DNA of 13,156 nucleotides from Clostridium sp. (lineage in GTDB: Bacteria; Bacillota_A; Clostridia; Lachnospirales; Lachnospiraceae): contig JAMPAW010000092.1 of assembly GCA_023666975.1 (NCBI GenBank), positions 1-13,156 of the forward strand. Direction: 5' to 3'. Positions 1 to 6,696 of the stretch are shown piece by piece. Below the pieces are notes generated by a model. It was not told the origin of the DNA. It searched no databases and worked only from the letters and a program-made list of their open reading frames with translations. The translations under genes and the position numbers were made by a program. How positions within the stretch are numbered: the first letter of the stretch is position 1; each line of letters opens with the position of its first letter.

Positions 1-2
1 GG

Positions 3-191
3 GGACAGGCGGTGATTATGGAGTTAAAGGCGGTGAAGGAGTTTGACCGCATGGAAGCGGGTTGTGATGAGGCGTTAGCACAGATCGAGGAGCAGAACTA
101 TGCGGCAGTGCTGCATAAGGAGGGATACCGGAATATCCGCAAGTATGGAATCTGCTTTTATCGGAAGGAGTGCATGGTGAAAGAGGCTTGA
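3..191 (+). CDS. C-terminal fragment of DUF1703 / PD-(D/E)XK-type AAA family ATPase
   Basis: Open from the left edge to TGA at 189-191, giving the last 62 residues. Visible motifs are an ELK at about residues 7-9 (the E-x-K half of a PD-(D/E)XK nuclease core, after the hydrophobic strand AVIM), then CDEALAQIEEQNYA and GICFYRKECMV. This combination is typical of the C-terminal nuclease-like domain (DUF1703) that follows an AAA-ATPase domain in a family expanded in Bacteroides and Lachnospiraceae. Family members are usually about 500-600 residues, so most of the gene lies left of the window. The in-vivo role of the family is not well established; a mobile or defence-related function is only a suggestion. 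Family recognition is from remembered motif patterns, not a search. Confidence 0.8.
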   Translation, partial: GQAVIMELKAVKEFDRMEAGCDEALAQIEEQNYAAVLHKEGYRNIRKYGICFYRKECMVKEA

Positions 192-208
192 TTGTCAAAA
201 ATGACAAT
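191..208. repeat. Perfect 7-bp inverted repeat, 4-nt spacer
   Basis: ATTGTCA-AAAA-TGACAAT begins on the last base of the preceding stop codon. There is no T-run after it, so it is not an obvious terminator. It could be a protein-binding dyad for the downstream hydrolase gene or a 3'-end RNA hairpin of the upstream gene. The symmetry is seen directly; the function is unknown. Confidence 0.5.
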
Positions 209-244
209 AAACTTGATAAATTTTACAAATCATTTTTTGGAGTC

Positions 245-298
245 AAAATCTGTGTATGATGTAGTTATAAAGCGACGCATTATACACAGATTTTTTTG
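245..298 (+). terminator. Rho-independent terminator-like hairpin
   Basis: Bases 245-257 (AAAATCTGTGTAT) are the exact reverse complement of 282-294. The helix can extend inward with 259-261/278-280 and two G-U wobbles (258/281, 262/277), giving up to 18 paired positions around a 14-nt loop. A T-run follows at 291-297. This is a convincing terminator for the ATPase fragment ending at 191. It ends only about 30 nt before the Shine-Dalgarno of the next gene, so the hydrolase promoter must overlap it, or the hairpin must be read through. Confidence 0.75.
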
Positions 299-325
299 TA
301 TGAAAAATGTTGATTGAAGCGAAGG

Positions 326-332
326 AAAGGAG
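326..332 (+). promoter_or_regulatory. Ribosome binding site fixing the hydrolase start
   Basis: AAAGGAG with 8 nt to ATG at 341. This favours ATG341 over the upstream in-frame TTG at 314, which has no ribosome site of its own and would place a charged extension ahead of the signal peptide. Confidence 0.8.
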
Positions 333-340
333 AGAGGATT

Positions 341-2911
341 ATGTTAAGAAAACGTAGGAGATATCAAAGTTTTTTGCTTGTCGGGGTGCTGATTATAGGT
401 CTGTTCACCGGAATAAACGGGAAGGTACAAACCGTATATGCCGCAGGAGGAACGGCTGCAGAAGTGGTAGCGCTTGCAGCATCGCAGGTTGGTTATCATG
501 AAAAGGCATCCAATTATAATCTGGATAATTTTACGGCAAACAGCGGATCTGCAAATTATAATAAGTACGCCCGGGATGTAGGTGTCACCAATGGACAGGC
601 ATGGTGTGCAACCTTTATATGGTGGTGTATGAAAAATGCCGGTGTGTCCTATGCAAATTATCCTTCACGGACAACGGTAACCCGTGACTGGTTTGTGCAG
701 AGAGGGCAGTATCATGCAAGAGGAAGTTATGTTCCGAGGCCGGGAGACTACGTTGTATTCGGAAATGTTTCCCACTGTGGAATTGTAGAGAGTGTTTCCG
801 GATATAGTATCAGTGTCATTGAGGGGAACTCTGGTGATCAGGTTAAGAGGAATTATTATAACTGTATGACCAGTACATATGTTACCGGTTTTGGAACCAT
901 TCAGTATAATGGCAGCTCTTCCGCTTTGGCCAGTACCGGCACGGATACCACCAATCCGGGTTCCCCGTATCCGGTTCCTTCCGGCAATTTAAAGAACGGA
1001 AGCAGAGGCGATTTGGTAAAATGGGTTCAGAAATTTTTGAATGATGTCCGTGGGGCAGGACTTGCAGTGGACGGAATTTATGGAAGTGGAACAACGAATG
1101 CAGTGAAAACGTTTCAGCAGCAAAACGGTTTGACTGCAGACGGAATTGTGGGGAGTCAGACCACGGCAAAAATGCTGTCGCTATGGAGAAGTAAAGCTGC
1201 ACAGGCAGCAATAAAGCCTTTGGATTTGGGAAATGAATTTTGTGCGGTCATATACCGTTCCGATATCTGGAAACCCATTAAAAATACAGGAAGCAATATT
1301 GTACTTTGGGACGAGGAAACGACAGCAGATTATTACTGGCTGTTTAAAAAACAAAATGATGGCTCTTATGTCATTTGGTCCTTATATGATGGAACAGTGA
1401 TTGATGCAGATCATGGATATGCGGTCAACGGAACCAATGTTATGCCGTTTGCAGCAAACGGAGGAAATAATCAGAAATGGTATATATGTGCCTCCGGTAA
1501 TTCCTATAAGCTTGTGCCGCAATATGCAGGCAATCTTGCCATGGATGTTACGGGAGCAGGAACGGCGGACAATACGAATATTGAGCTTTATGAGGCAAAT
1601 GAGAGTGTGGCCCAGCGCTTTTCCATTTATAAGGTATCTCACAGTAATTTGTCAGGCATTGCCTTTTCGTCCGGGTATCAAACCAATATGGATTTAGGAG
1701 CAAAGCAGACATTGAAGTGCAGTTTTTCTCCGAGTAATACAAAAAGCAATATGGTGATATGGGAAAGCTCCAATACATCCGTTGCTGCAGTGGATCGTAA
1801 TGGAATGGTGACAGCGAAAGCAACAGGTAAAGCAACGATAAAATGTACCAGCACCTATAACAAAAATATTAGCGCATCCGTACAGATTACGGTAAAAGAA
1901 AAAGAGCAGCCAACAACCGAAGCCGAGACAAAGCGGCCGGAAACACCGGCAACAGAGGCGGCAACGGAACAGCCAGAAGCACCGACAACGGAAGTGGAGA
2001 TAAAGCAGCCGGAAACGACAACAACGGAAGCGGAGACGAAGCGGCCGGAAACTTCGGCAACGGAAGCCGAGACAAAGCAGCCGGAAACACCGGCAACAGA
2101 GGCGGCAGCAGAACAGCCAGAAACGCCGACAACGGAAGTGGAGACAAAGTGGCCGGAAACACCGACAACAAAGCAGCCGGAAACACCGACGACAGAGACG
2201 GCAGCGGAACAGCCGGAAATTCCTGCAACAGAGACAGAAATGCAGACAGAGACGGATATGAATACCGCAACAGGCACTACAACGGAAGTGCCGCCTGAAC
2301 AGGCAGATACCGATGAAGAACCGGAAGGAGGGAATGATAAGAGCGCTGATAATGATTCGAAGGGGTGGAGCGATAAGAACGCTGACAATGATTGGAAAGA
2401 AGAGGATTTGCCGTTACCCAAAAAGAAGGGGACAATCCTGACAGACACGGCAAATAAATGTGAGGTTGAGGTTACATCCGATTCCACAAAGAATCCAACA
2501 GTAAGATATCTGGAACCGTCAAACGAAAAGGAAAAGAAAGTTACCATTCCAAGCGTAGTGCGGGTGGACGGCATCACTTATAAAGTAACCAGCATTTCGG
2601 AGTACGCATTTTACAATAACCCAAAATTAACCAGTGTTACCATCGGTAAAAATATATCGGAGATAGGGGATAGTGCTTTTGAAAACTGCAAAAAATTAAA
2701 GTCGGTGACAATTCCCAAATCTGTAAAATCCATTGGCAAAAATGCTTTCCGAAATTGCAAAGCGTTAAAGAAAATTACCATTAAAAGCACGGTTTTGAAA
2801 AAAATCGGCAAGAACGCATTTCGTAATATCCACAAAAAGGCAAGCATCAGGGTGCCAAAAGGCAGGGCAAAGACTTATACGAAAATGTTGAAAAGGGCAG
2901 GCTGTAAATAA
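341..2911 (+). CDS. Secreted modular cell-wall hydrolase: CHAP, PG-binding, ricin lectin, Big_2, LRR_5
   Basis: A protein of 856 residues from ATG341. Residues 1-35 are a signal peptide: a K/R-rich start, a hydrophobic core (FLLVGVLIIGLF), then a VYAA cleavage region. A CHAP-type amidase/endopeptidase domain spans about 38-190 with candidate catalytic Cys89 (AWCATF), His145 (VSHCGIV) and Glu161/Asn163 (VIEGN). A PG_binding_1 domain covers about 216-281 (VDGIYGSGT and ADGIVGSQT motifs). A ricin-B-like carbohydrate-binding domain covers about 292-432, and a Big_2 Ig-like domain about 435-521. A Thr/Pro/Glu linker with 12-residue repeats spans about 523-696, and a BspA-like LRR_5 region runs from about 697 to the end (AF-NCKKLKSVTIPKSVKSIG pattern). 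The expected role is cleavage of peptidoglycan peptide bonds outside the membrane, with several glycan or surface contacts. No transmembrane anchor or sorting signal follows, so it is secreted or held by its binding domains. Domain calls are from motif recognition. The substrate bond and physiological role (autolysin, remodelling or competition) are not determinable here. Confidence 0.9.
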   Translation: MLRKRRRYQSFLLVGVLIIGLFTGINGKVQTVYAAGGTAAEVVALAASQVGYHEKASNYNLDNFTANSGSANYNKYARDVGVTNGQAWCATFIWWCMKNAGVSYANYPSRTTVTRDWFVQRGQYHARGSYVPRPGDYVVFGNVSHCGIVESVSGYSISVIEGNSGDQVKRNYYNCMTSTYVTGFGTIQYNGSSSALASTGTDTTNPGSPYPVPSGNLKNGSRGDLVKWVQKFLNDVRGAGLAVDGIYGSGTTNAVKTFQQQNGLTADGIVGSQTTAKMLSLWRSKAAQAAIKPLDLGNEFCAVIYRSDIWKPIKNTGSNIVLWDEETTADYYWLFKKQNDGSYVIWSLYDGTVIDADHGYAVNGTNVMPFAANGGNNQKWYICASGNSYKLVPQYAGNLAMDVTGAGTADNTNIELYEANESVAQRFSIYKVSHSNLSGIAFSSGYQTNMDLGAKQTLKCSFSPSNTKSNMVIWESSNTSVAAVDRNGMVTAKATGKATIKCTSTYNKNISASVQITVKEKEQPTTEAETKRPETPATEAATEQPEAPTTEVEIKQPETTTTEAETKRPETSATEAETKQPETPATEAAAEQPETPTTEVETKWPETPTTKQPETPTTETAAEQPEIPATETEMQTETDMNTATGTTTEVPPEQADTDEEPEGGNDKSADNDSKGWSDKNADNDWKEEDLPLPKKKGTILTDTANKCEVEVTSDSTKNPTVRYLEPSNEKEKKVTIPSVVRVDGITYKVTSISEYAFYNNPKLTSVTIGKNISEIGDSAFENCKKLKSVTIPKSVKSIGKNAFRNCKALKKITIKSTVLKKIGKNAFRNIHKKASIRVPKGRAKTYTKMLKRAGCK
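1907..2218 (+). repeat. In-frame 36-bp tandem repeat (Thr/Pro/Glu linker)
   Basis: This stretch encodes nine units of a 12-residue motif with pattern (x)P(T/A)TE(A/V)(E/A)(T/I)(K/E)(Q/R)PE. Unit eight is shortened to 8 residues (TPTTKQPE), an in-frame 12-bp loss. Unit subtypes occur in the order A-B-C-A-A-B-C-short-B, which suggests multi-unit duplication. The array forms an extended, wall-spanning linker between the Big_2 and LRR_5 domains. The copy number is likely to vary between strains (inference). Confidence 0.85.
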
Positions 2912-2977
2912 GACGGATGATAGCAGATAGAGGTTTCCCTGCCGGACGCGCCGGACATAAGCCTTTCAACCAAGCCT

Positions 2978-3006
2978 ACATAATTTTCAACCTCAACGCA
3001 TAGTTT
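2978..3006 (+). promoter_or_regulatory. Possible sigma-E-type promoter for the LysM/GH18 gene
   Basis: ACATAAT (2978-2984), 14 nt, then CATAGTTT (2999-3006) is a partial match to the sporulation mother-cell sigma-E pattern (KMATATW, N14-15, CATACAHT). It would start transcription about 20 nt before the ATG. The B. subtilis homologue yaaH is sigma-E dependent, which makes the match plausible. Several positions deviate from consensus. Confidence 0.35.
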
Positions 3007-3033
3007 AATACAAAATGAACAAACAGGATTGTT

Positions 3034-4293
3034 ATGGAAATATATGTAGTAAAGGCAGGGGATACGCTGACCGGTATTGCAGACCAGTTTGGCGTGTCTG
3101 CCGAAAGGCTGGCATATGACAATGAGATTGCAGGGGAGGATTTAGTAGTCGGGCAGGCATTGCTTGTTTTAAGGCCGCAGACCGTCTATACGATACAGGT
3201 GGGGGATACGCTGACCAGTATTGCCGATACCTTTCAGACAACCGTTTTGCAGCTGGTGCGCAATAATTCCTATCTGCTCAATGAAGATTTTCTGCTGCCG
3301 GGAAGGCAGATAGTAATCGCTTATGAGGACGTGTCAAGGCGGGAGATTGAAATTTTTGGCTATGCGTATGCCTTTATTCAGGAGGCTGTTTTAGAGGAGG
3401 CATGCCTGTATATCCGGGAATTACTGCCATTTTCCTATGGGTATAATGAGGATGGTTCGCTGATTCCGATGAATGATAACCGCCTGCTGACAGCGGCGGT
3501 GCGTTTTGGCAATCGCAAAAGAATGGTGATTACGCCGCTTGACCGGTATGAGCGGTTTAATAACCAGCTTGTGGTAAGGCTTCTTTCTGATGCGCAAATG
3601 CGTGATATTCTGCTGGATAATATTTTGCGGACAATGGCGGAGAAAGGGTATGAGGCATTAGATATCGACTTTGAATTTATTCCCGGGGAATACCGGGAAG
3701 CCTATGTGGCATTTATTGCGGAGACGAGAAGCCGCATGAATGCAAACGGATATCCGGTCAGTGTCGCCGTGCCGCCGAAGGTAGCGGCTGACCAGCCGGG
3801 ACTGCTATACGAGGGAGTTGATTATCAGGGCATCGGGGAGGCGGCAGACAGCGTATTTCTGATGACCTATGAGTGGGGATATAAATATGGGCCGCCGATG
3901 GCGGTTGCCCCGATTCCGAGTGTCAGAAGGGTGTTGGACTATGCGGTGTCCGCCATTCCCAGGGAGAAAATTGATATGGGGATTCCCAATTATGCCTATG
4001 ACTGGCCGCTTCCGTATGTGCAGGGGGAGACTGCCGCCGAGACGATTGGCAATTTGCAGGCCGTGCGGCGCGCGGCGGAATATGGTGTGGAAATCCTCTA
4101 TGACGAGGAGGCGAAGGCGCCTTACTACTATTATACAAAGGACGGGGTATCCCATGTCGTATGGTTTGAGGATGTCAGGAGCATTATGGAAAAATATAAC
4201 CTGATTGCAGAGTATGGATTCCGCGGCGGCGGATACTGGAACCTGATGCGGGAGTTTCGGCAGAACTGGATGTATGTGAACCAGATTGTATGA
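3034..4293 (+). CDS. LysM-LysM glycoside hydrolase family 18 (YaaH/SleL-like, spore cortex/coat)
   Basis: A protein of 419 residues. LysM domains lie at about 2-46 (YVVKAGDTLTGIADQFGVS) and 50-96 (YTIQVGDTLTSIADTF). A GH18 chitinase-type barrel follows at about 104-417. The catalytic DxxDxDxE-type signature is D210-I-D212-F-E214, with Glu214 the expected acid/base. MTYEWGY (277-283) and YWNLMREF (401-408) fit the later strands. There is no signal peptide, as in B. subtilis YaaH and B. anthracis/cereus SleL, which are made in the mother cell and placed on the spore by LysM binding. The inferred role is N-acetylglucosaminidase cleavage of (cortex) peptidoglycan in spore formation or germination. 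The start is well fixed because the LysM begins at residue 2. The ribosome site is weak (AGGA at 3025-3028, 5 nt spacing). The gene sits 122 nt after the hydrolase with no clear terminator between them, so some co-transcription is possible. Confidence 0.88.
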   Translation: MEIYVVKAGDTLTGIADQFGVSAERLAYDNEIAGEDLVVGQALLVLRPQTVYTIQVGDTLTSIADTFQTTVLQLVRNNSYLLNEDFLLPGRQIVIAYEDVSRREIEIFGYAYAFIQEAVLEEACLYIRELLPFSYGYNEDGSLIPMNDNRLLTAAVRFGNRKRMVITPLDRYERFNNQLVVRLLSDAQMRDILLDNILRTMAEKGYEALDIDFEFIPGEYREAYVAFIAETRSRMNANGYPVSVAVPPKVAADQPGLLYEGVDYQGIGEAADSVFLMTYEWGYKYGPPMAVAPIPSVRRVLDYAVSAIPREKIDMGIPNYAYDWPLPYVQGETAAETIGNLQAVRRAAEYGVEILYDEEAKAPYYYYTKDGVSHVVWFEDVRSIMEKYNLIAEYGFRGGGYWNLMREFRQNWMYVNQIV

Positions 4294-4302
4294 AATAAAC
4301 AG

Positions 4303-4341
4303 CAAAAAGTTTCCCTTGCAGATAACAAGGGAAACTTTTTG
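4303..4341. terminator. Bidirectional terminator between convergent genes
   Basis: A perfect 16-bp stem (4303-4318 with 4326-4341) encloses a 7-nt loop. One arm begins with an A5 run and the other ends with a T5 run. It lies 9 nt after the GH18 stop and 26 nt after the buk stop on the other strand, so it can end both transcripts. Confidence 0.93.
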
Positions 4342-4367
4342 GTAATGCAGCTGGTTTGATGAAATAA

Positions 4368-5435
4368 TCAATACACCTGAGCCTCTTCCTCACCGTTCAT
4401 GACACGGAGCGCACCCTGTGCGAGGGCAAGCAGCTCATCCTCACCCGGATATACGGTAAAGTCGGCGATAAAGCCGAGTTTTTCCTTCAGGGCATCAATG
4501 GTTTCTGCGTTATAGGCAATACCGCCTGTGCAGATGATCCGGTCAACTTTGCCGTTTAATACAGCAGCCATCGCACCGGCATCCTTCGCGATCTGGTAGT
4601 GGAACGCATCAATTAGATTAGCGGCATCCTGATTGCCTTCATCTTTCATTTTCACTAAATCACGCATATCATTGGTGCCGATATAGCCGTTGAAACCGCC
4701 GTTGCCGCAGATTTTCTTATAGATTTCTTTCTCGGTATATTTGCCGGAATAGCAGAGCTTGATCAAATCACCGACCGGAACCGTACCGGCACGTTCCGGG
4801 GAAAATGCGCCCTCGCCGTCTAAGATGTTGTTGACATCAATGACTTTGCCGTTTTTGTGTGCGCCTACAGAAACGCCGCCGCCCATATGGATGACGATCA
4901 AACTTAACTCATTATAAGATTTGCCGATTTCCTTTGCATAGCGTTTGGCAACCGCTTTCTGGTTTAAGGCATGGAAAATACTTCTTCTCGGAAGCTCCGG
5001 CATACCGGAGTATCTTGCCACAGGCGCTAACTCGTCTACGACAACCGGATCTACAATATAGGAAAGAACGCCGACCTCGTCACCGATTTCCTTTGCCAGA
5101 ATACCGCCGAGGTTAGAGGCATGCTGTCCCTGTTTGCCGATTTTCAAATCTTCCAGCAGGGCATCTGTCACAGCGTAAGTGCCGCCCGGAATTGGCTTTA
5201 ACAAACCGCCGCGGCCAACGACAACATCTAAGGTTTTGATATCAAAATTCTTTTCTTTTAAAACATCTAAAATAACTGTTTTGCGGAAATCCTTCTGGTC
5301 AATGATCGAAGCGTATTTTGCGATTTCCTCTGTGGGATGTCTTAATGTCTCCTCAAAAATCTGGTTTTCATCTTCATAAACACCGATTTTGGTAGAAGTA
5401 GAACCCGGGTTAATAATTAAAATTGTTTTTGCCAT
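4368..5435 (-). CDS. buk: Butyrate kinase
   Basis: A protein of 355 residues, the usual length for butyrate kinase (ASKHA fold, acetate-kinase superfamily). It transfers phosphate from butyryl-phosphate to ADP, giving butyrate and ATP in the cytosol, the final substrate-level phosphorylation of the Ptb-Buk route. Motifs seen: N-terminal [15 protein letters not shown] (residues 7-21), GRGG (74-77), HASNLG (105-110), [15 protein letters not shown] (183-197), [12 protein letters not shown] (209-220) and CTGGIA (302-307), all intact. The ATG at 5433-5435 is chosen because AGGAGG precedes it by 8 nt and the family starts at [14 protein letters not shown]. The 14-residue in-frame extension upstream lacks homology and a ribosome site. 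It is the second gene of the operon, 78 nt after ptb, with a hairpin in the gap. Confidence 0.96.
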   Translation of the reverse strand: MAKTILIINPGSTSTKIGVYEDENQIFEETLRHPTEEIAKYASIIDQKDFRKTVILDVLKEKNFDIKTLDVVVGRGGLLKPIPGGTYAVTDALLEDLKIGKQGQHASNLGGILAKEIGDEVGVLSYIVDPVVVDELAPVARYSGMPELPRRSIFHALNQKAVAKRYAKEIGKSYNELSLIVIHMGGGVSVGAHKNGKVIDVNNILDGEGAFSPERAGTVPVGDLIKLCYSGKYTEKEIYKKICGNGGFNGYIGTNDMRDLVKMKDEGNQDAANLIDAFHYQIAKDAGAMAAVLNGKVDRIICTGGIAYNAETIDALKEKLGFIADFTVYPGEDELLALAQGALRVMNGEEEAQVY

Positions 5436-5443
5436 TTTTATAT

Positions 5444-5449
5444 CCTCCT
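5444..5449 (-). promoter_or_regulatory. Ribosome binding site of buk
   Basis: CCTCCT on the plus strand is a perfect AGGAGG on the coding strand, 8 nt before ATG. It decides the shorter buk start. Confidence 0.9.
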
Positions 5450-5469
5450 GATTTTGCTTGTGAATTTGT

Positions 5470-5503
5470 AAAAACATGGACTGCCTGTACAGACAGTCCG
5501 TGT
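5470..5503 (-). terminator. Intra-operon hairpin with short U-run between ptb and buk
   Basis: On the minus-strand RNA, GGACUG (5499-5494) pairs with CAGUCC (5483-5478). An inner U-G wobble and CU/AG pairs enclose a 4-nt loop, and a further ACA/UGU extends the stem beyond one mismatch. Five U residues follow (5474-5470). It resembles a partial terminator or 3'-end stabiliser lying 11 nt after the ptb stop. It would let ptb be made in excess of buk, or protect the ptb message end. The hairpin is seen; the strength and effect are inferred. Confidence 0.55.
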
Positions 5504-5513
5504 GTGTTTCTTA

Positions 5514-6428
5514 TTATTTGTTCATTGCCTCTGCGACAACGGCAGCGACAGCGATGGAATTGACCTTTGCCTCAAAATCATCGGAACGTGAAGTTAAAAT
5601 GACCGGAGCCTTTGTACCGGTTAAAATGTTGCCGTTTACGGATTTGGAATTATGTACTAATGCCTTATAGGTCACATTGCCTGCATGGATATCCGGGAAC
5701 AGCAAAACATCTGCATCCCCTACAATCTTACGGTCGGTAGCGCCTTTGTGCCTTGCTGCCTCCGGGTCGATGGCAAGGTCGTAGGAAAGCGGGCCGTCCA
5801 CGATACAGCCTGTGATTTTCCCTTCCTCGTTCATCTTGGTAAGCTCGGCAGCCTCTACCGTAACCGGCATTTTCGGATTGACTACTTCGACAGCCGCAAG
5901 CGGCGCAACCTTCGGGCATTCGATTCCGCAGGCATGTGCGATTTCAACGGTATTGCGGATGATATTTGCCTTTGTTTCCAGATCCGGGTAAGGGATAAAG
6001 GCAACGTCACTCAAAAACAGCAGACCGTCATGTCCTTCGATATCAAAAATGCAGACATGGGATAATGTTTTGTCTGTGCGCAGGCCGACTTCTTTGTCTA
6101 ACACGCTCTTTAGGAACGATTTGGTGTCGATTAAGCCTTTCATGTACATATCCGCTTTGCCGTCGTGAACGAGTTTGACAGCAGTTAAAGCGGCTTCGTA
6201 TGTGTCTTCCACATTGATAATCTCAAAGCCGGATAAATCCATGTTGATGGAATCTGCCACTTCCTTAATCTTTGCCTCATCACCGACTAAAACAGCTTCC
6301 GCAATGTTTCTTTTTTTGGCTTCGGCAACTGCCTCTAAAACGGCATCATCCTGTGCTACAGCCACGGCAACCTTTTTAATCGGGCATGCAGCAACTTTTG
6401 TCAATAAATCATCAAAAGTTTTTGTCAT
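5514..6428 (-). CDS. ptb: Phosphate butyryltransferase (phosphotransbutyrylase)
   Basis: A protein of 304 residues, the normal length for the PTA/PTB acyltransferase family. It converts butyryl-CoA and phosphate to butyryl-phosphate and CoA, the substrate of the adjacent butyrate kinase. Features seen: N-terminal Rossmann-like strand VAVAVAQDDAVLEAV (residues 20-34), YMKGLIDTKSFLKSVL (95-110), LSHVCIFD (122-129), GPLSYDLAI (212-220), PDIHAGN (245-251) and the family signature LTSRSDD (279-285). The ATG at 6426-6428 (MTKTFDDLL) is chosen because GAGGT lies 8 nt upstream and the family begins there. A longer in-frame extension would run into the leader. ptb is first in the operon and has its own promoter. 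A phosphotransacetylase is the main alternative, but adjacency to butyrate kinase favours Ptb. Confidence 0.95.
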   Translation of the reverse strand: MTKTFDDLLTKVAACPIKKVAVAVAQDDAVLEAVAEAKKRNIAEAVLVGDEAKIKEVADSINMDLSGFEIINVEDTYEAALTAVKLVHDGKADMYMKGLIDTKSFLKSVLDKEVGLRTDKTLSHVCIFDIEGHDGLLFLSDVAFIPYPDLETKANIIRNTVEIAHACGIECPKVAPLAAVEVVNPKMPVTVEAAELTKMNEEGKITGCIVDGPLSYDLAIDPEAARHKGATDRKIVGDADVLLFPDIHAGNVTYKALVHNSKSVNGNILTGTKAPVILTSRSDDFEAKVNSIAVAAVVAEAMNK

Positions 6429-6436
6429 TGTTGTAC

Positions 6437-6441
6437 ACCTC
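6437..6441 (-). promoter_or_regulatory. Ribosome binding site of ptb
   Basis: GAGGT on the minus strand, 8 nt before ATG at 6428. It supports MTKTFDD as the N-terminus. Confidence 0.75.
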
Positions 6442-6489
6442 GTATATTTTCGTATTTGTCCGGCAAAATACCTGTTGCAATTCCGCAAA

Positions 6490-6534
6490 AAGGCAGTTTC
6501 GCCTTATAGCGAAAGGATAGGCAGTTTGCCATAG
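6490..6534 (-). promoter_or_regulatory. ptb leader: tandem repeat hairpins with alternative folds
   Basis: On the plus strand, AGGCAGTTTCGCCTTATAG (6491-6509) and AGGCAGTTTGCCATAG (6519-6534) are near-identical copies 28 bp apart, each a short dyad. On the ptb RNA, fold A pairs 6509-6514 with 6497-6502 (UUUCGC/GCGAAA). Fold B pairs 6501-6505 with 6490-6494 (AAGGC/GCCUU) and is followed by U residues. A and B share bases and exclude each other, as in an antiterminator/terminator pair. The upstream copy forms its own hairpin (GGCA-AAC-UGCC). The stems are short, so a role in attenuation is an inference. DNA-binding sites for a regulator just downstream of the start point are an alternative. Confidence 0.4.
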
Positions 6535-6548
6535 GACAGCTACGTTTA

Positions 6549-6577
6549 ATAGTATCACTTGAAGCATTTTTGGTCAA
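6549..6577 (-). promoter_or_regulatory. Promoter of the ptb-buk operon
   Basis: On the minus strand: TTGACC (-35, plus-strand GGTCAA 6572-6577), exactly 17 bp, then TACTAT (-10, plus-strand 6549-6554) with an extended TGA just upstream. The predicted start lies near 6542, giving a leader of about 115 nt. It is a sigma-A-type match with a 5/6 -35 and a 4/6 extended -10. Confidence 0.65.
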
Positions 6578-6656
6578 GATTCTTGCCTGTTTTTTCTTCT
6601 GCTTTTTCCTCACCGGAAGCGAAAGCGGGAAGAGAGCGTGTAGTGTCGGATAAAGC

Positions 6657-6673
6657 ACAATATCTTGTATTGT
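6657..6673. repeat. Short inverted repeat in the divergent intergenic region
   Basis: ACAATA-TCTTG-TATTGT is a perfect 6-bp dyad lying upstream of both divergent promoters. It could be an operator, but it does not match the Rex palindrome orientation. Function unknown. Confidence 0.35.
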
Positions 6674-6696
6674 CATTTCTGGCAAATAATAGCATT

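Noticed and set aside
314..340. Earlier TTG start for the CHAP hydrolase
   Set aside because: There is no Shine-Dalgarno ahead of it. ATG341 has a perfectly spaced AAAGGAG and gives a normal signal peptide.
1907..2218. Possible CRISPR-like array
   Set aside because: The repeats are directly adjacent 36-bp units that keep the reading frame and vary by codon. There are no unique spacers and no cas genes.
1855..2577. 240-residue minus-strand open frame, Val/Ser/Gly-rich
   Set aside because: It is the antisense of the T/P/E repeat linker. Its repeats simply mirror the coding repeats, it has no ribosome site, and it lies wholly inside a well-supported gene.
2912..3033. Terminator after the CHAP hydrolase (CCGG-ACGCG-CCGG near 2943)
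   Set aside because: The stem is only 4 bp and has no U-run.
3805..4371. Long minus-strand open frame opposite the GH18 gene
   Set aside because: It is a shadow frame of a clear GH18 coding region. It overlaps the bidirectional terminator and has no recognisable motif.
5436..5477. 14-residue N-terminal extension of butyrate kinase
   Set aside because: AGGAGG sits 8 nt before the internal ATG, and the conserved family N-terminus starts there. The extension runs into the intergenic hairpin.
6425..6685. 86-residue minus-strand open frame upstream of ptb
   Set aside because: It starts at TTG without a ribosome site, spans the ptb promoter and leader, and resembles no known protein.
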